Shown piece after piece: positions 5,096 to 5,267 of a stretch of DNA of 5,267 bases. The stretch is from Xanthobacteraceae bacterium (GTDB lineage: Bacteria > Pseudomonadota > Alphaproteobacteria > Rhizobiales > Xanthobacteraceae), in contig JASHRR010000546.1 in assembly GCA_030037185.1 (NCBI GenBank), positions 1 to 5,267 of the forward strand. The letters run 5' to 3'. The notes beneath the pieces are model-generated. The model saw only the letters and a program-made list of their open reading frames with translations. It had not been told where the DNA came from and searched no databases. A program made the translations under genes and the position numbers. How positions within the stretch are numbered: the stretch's first letter is position 1; every line of letters starts with the position of its first letter.

Positions 5096-5267
5096 TTACT
5101 TTTTGATATTGAGCACGACGTCACCGTAGAGCTCCGCGCCCACACCGGGCAGGGGCTGCATCCTTGCACCTACTGTGGTGCCATCACCCTTTGCCCCTTC
5201 GTATTTGCCCTTGCCGCCGATGATGATCGCGGTTCCTTTGAAAGTCGTTTTTGTTGCCTCTGGGGTC
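5096..5267 (-). CDS. C-terminal part of a barrel-domain paralogue lacking the Cache domain
   Basis: The reading frame enters from the right edge and ends at TAA 5096-5098, giving 56 residues. GGKGKYEGAKGDGTTVGARM followed by GVGAELYGDVVLNIKK lines up closely with SGTGKFAGAKGEGTFSGARL and GSGAELYTDIVINLKTG of the 290-aa protein (residues 121-160). It stops exactly where that protein passes into its Cache-type domain, so this is a barrel-only paralogue. The N-terminal part and any signal peptide are outside the window. It lies 175 bp upstream of the tautomerase in the same direction. A weak stem (4952-4974) in that gap lacks a T-run, so read-through is possible. Too short for the usual gene-length cutoff, but homology to its neighbour makes it secure. 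Confidence 0.85.
   Translation of the reverse strand, partial: TPEATKTTFKGTAIIIGGKGKYEGAKGDGTTVGARMQPLPGVGAELYGDVVLNIKK

Noticed and set aside
1..5267. CRISPR array, rRNA, prophage or toxin-antitoxin module
   Set aside because: No regularly spaced repeats, no rRNA-like sequence, and no recognisable phage or toxin/antitoxin domain was seen on either strand.

Overview
The window looks like an accessory stretch of a moderately GC-rich, Gram-negative-type bacterial chromosome. A proteobacterium, perhaps an alphaproteobacterium, is my best guess. That guess rests on clean AGGAGG-type ribosome sites, the tautomerase variant, and two small proteins resembling rhizobial hypotheticals from memory; none of this was searched. 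Nearly all genes lie on the minus strand, and several are broken.

Layout. 1-551 is the N-terminal part of an IS110-family DEDD transposase (minus), running off the left edge. 552 to about 805 is its noncoding upstream end, a possible bridge-RNA locus. 903-1184 encodes a 93-aa protein of unknown function. 1185-1640 holds no supportable gene but contains a perfect 16-bp palindrome and a larger inverted repeat. 1641-1903 (plus) is a small conserved-type gene broken by several frameshifts. 1904-2100 shows only small hairpins. 2145-2487 (minus) is a small secreted, basic, Pro/Lys/Gln-rich protein gene with one frameshift, ending in a candidate terminator. 2488-2694 has no convincing gene. 2695-3201 is a 168-aa helical protein of unknown function. 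3202-3435 shows nothing recognisable.

The right part (3436-5267, minus) is the most coherent. It holds three homologous copies of a secreted beta-barrel-like domain, reminiscent of the allene-oxide-cyclase/dirigent type. In transcription order these are a partial copy ending without any extra domain (5096-5267), a 4-oxalocrotonate-tautomerase-family gene (4696-4920), an intact 290-aa secreted protein in which the barrel is followed by a single-Cache-type domain (3800-4672), and a decayed third copy (3436-3732). The tautomerase and the barrel-Cache gene are 23 bp apart, so they are probably co-transcribed. The barrel-Cache protein should be exported to the periplasm or beyond, while the tautomerase has no export signal. 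A shared pathway, such as handling of small aromatic or oxylipin-like compounds, is only speculation.

Three frame-disrupted genes sit among five uninterrupted ones (two of these cut by the window edges), next to an insertion sequence. This fits a decaying accessory island, although indel errors in a draft assembly could explain the single-lesion case at 2145-2487.
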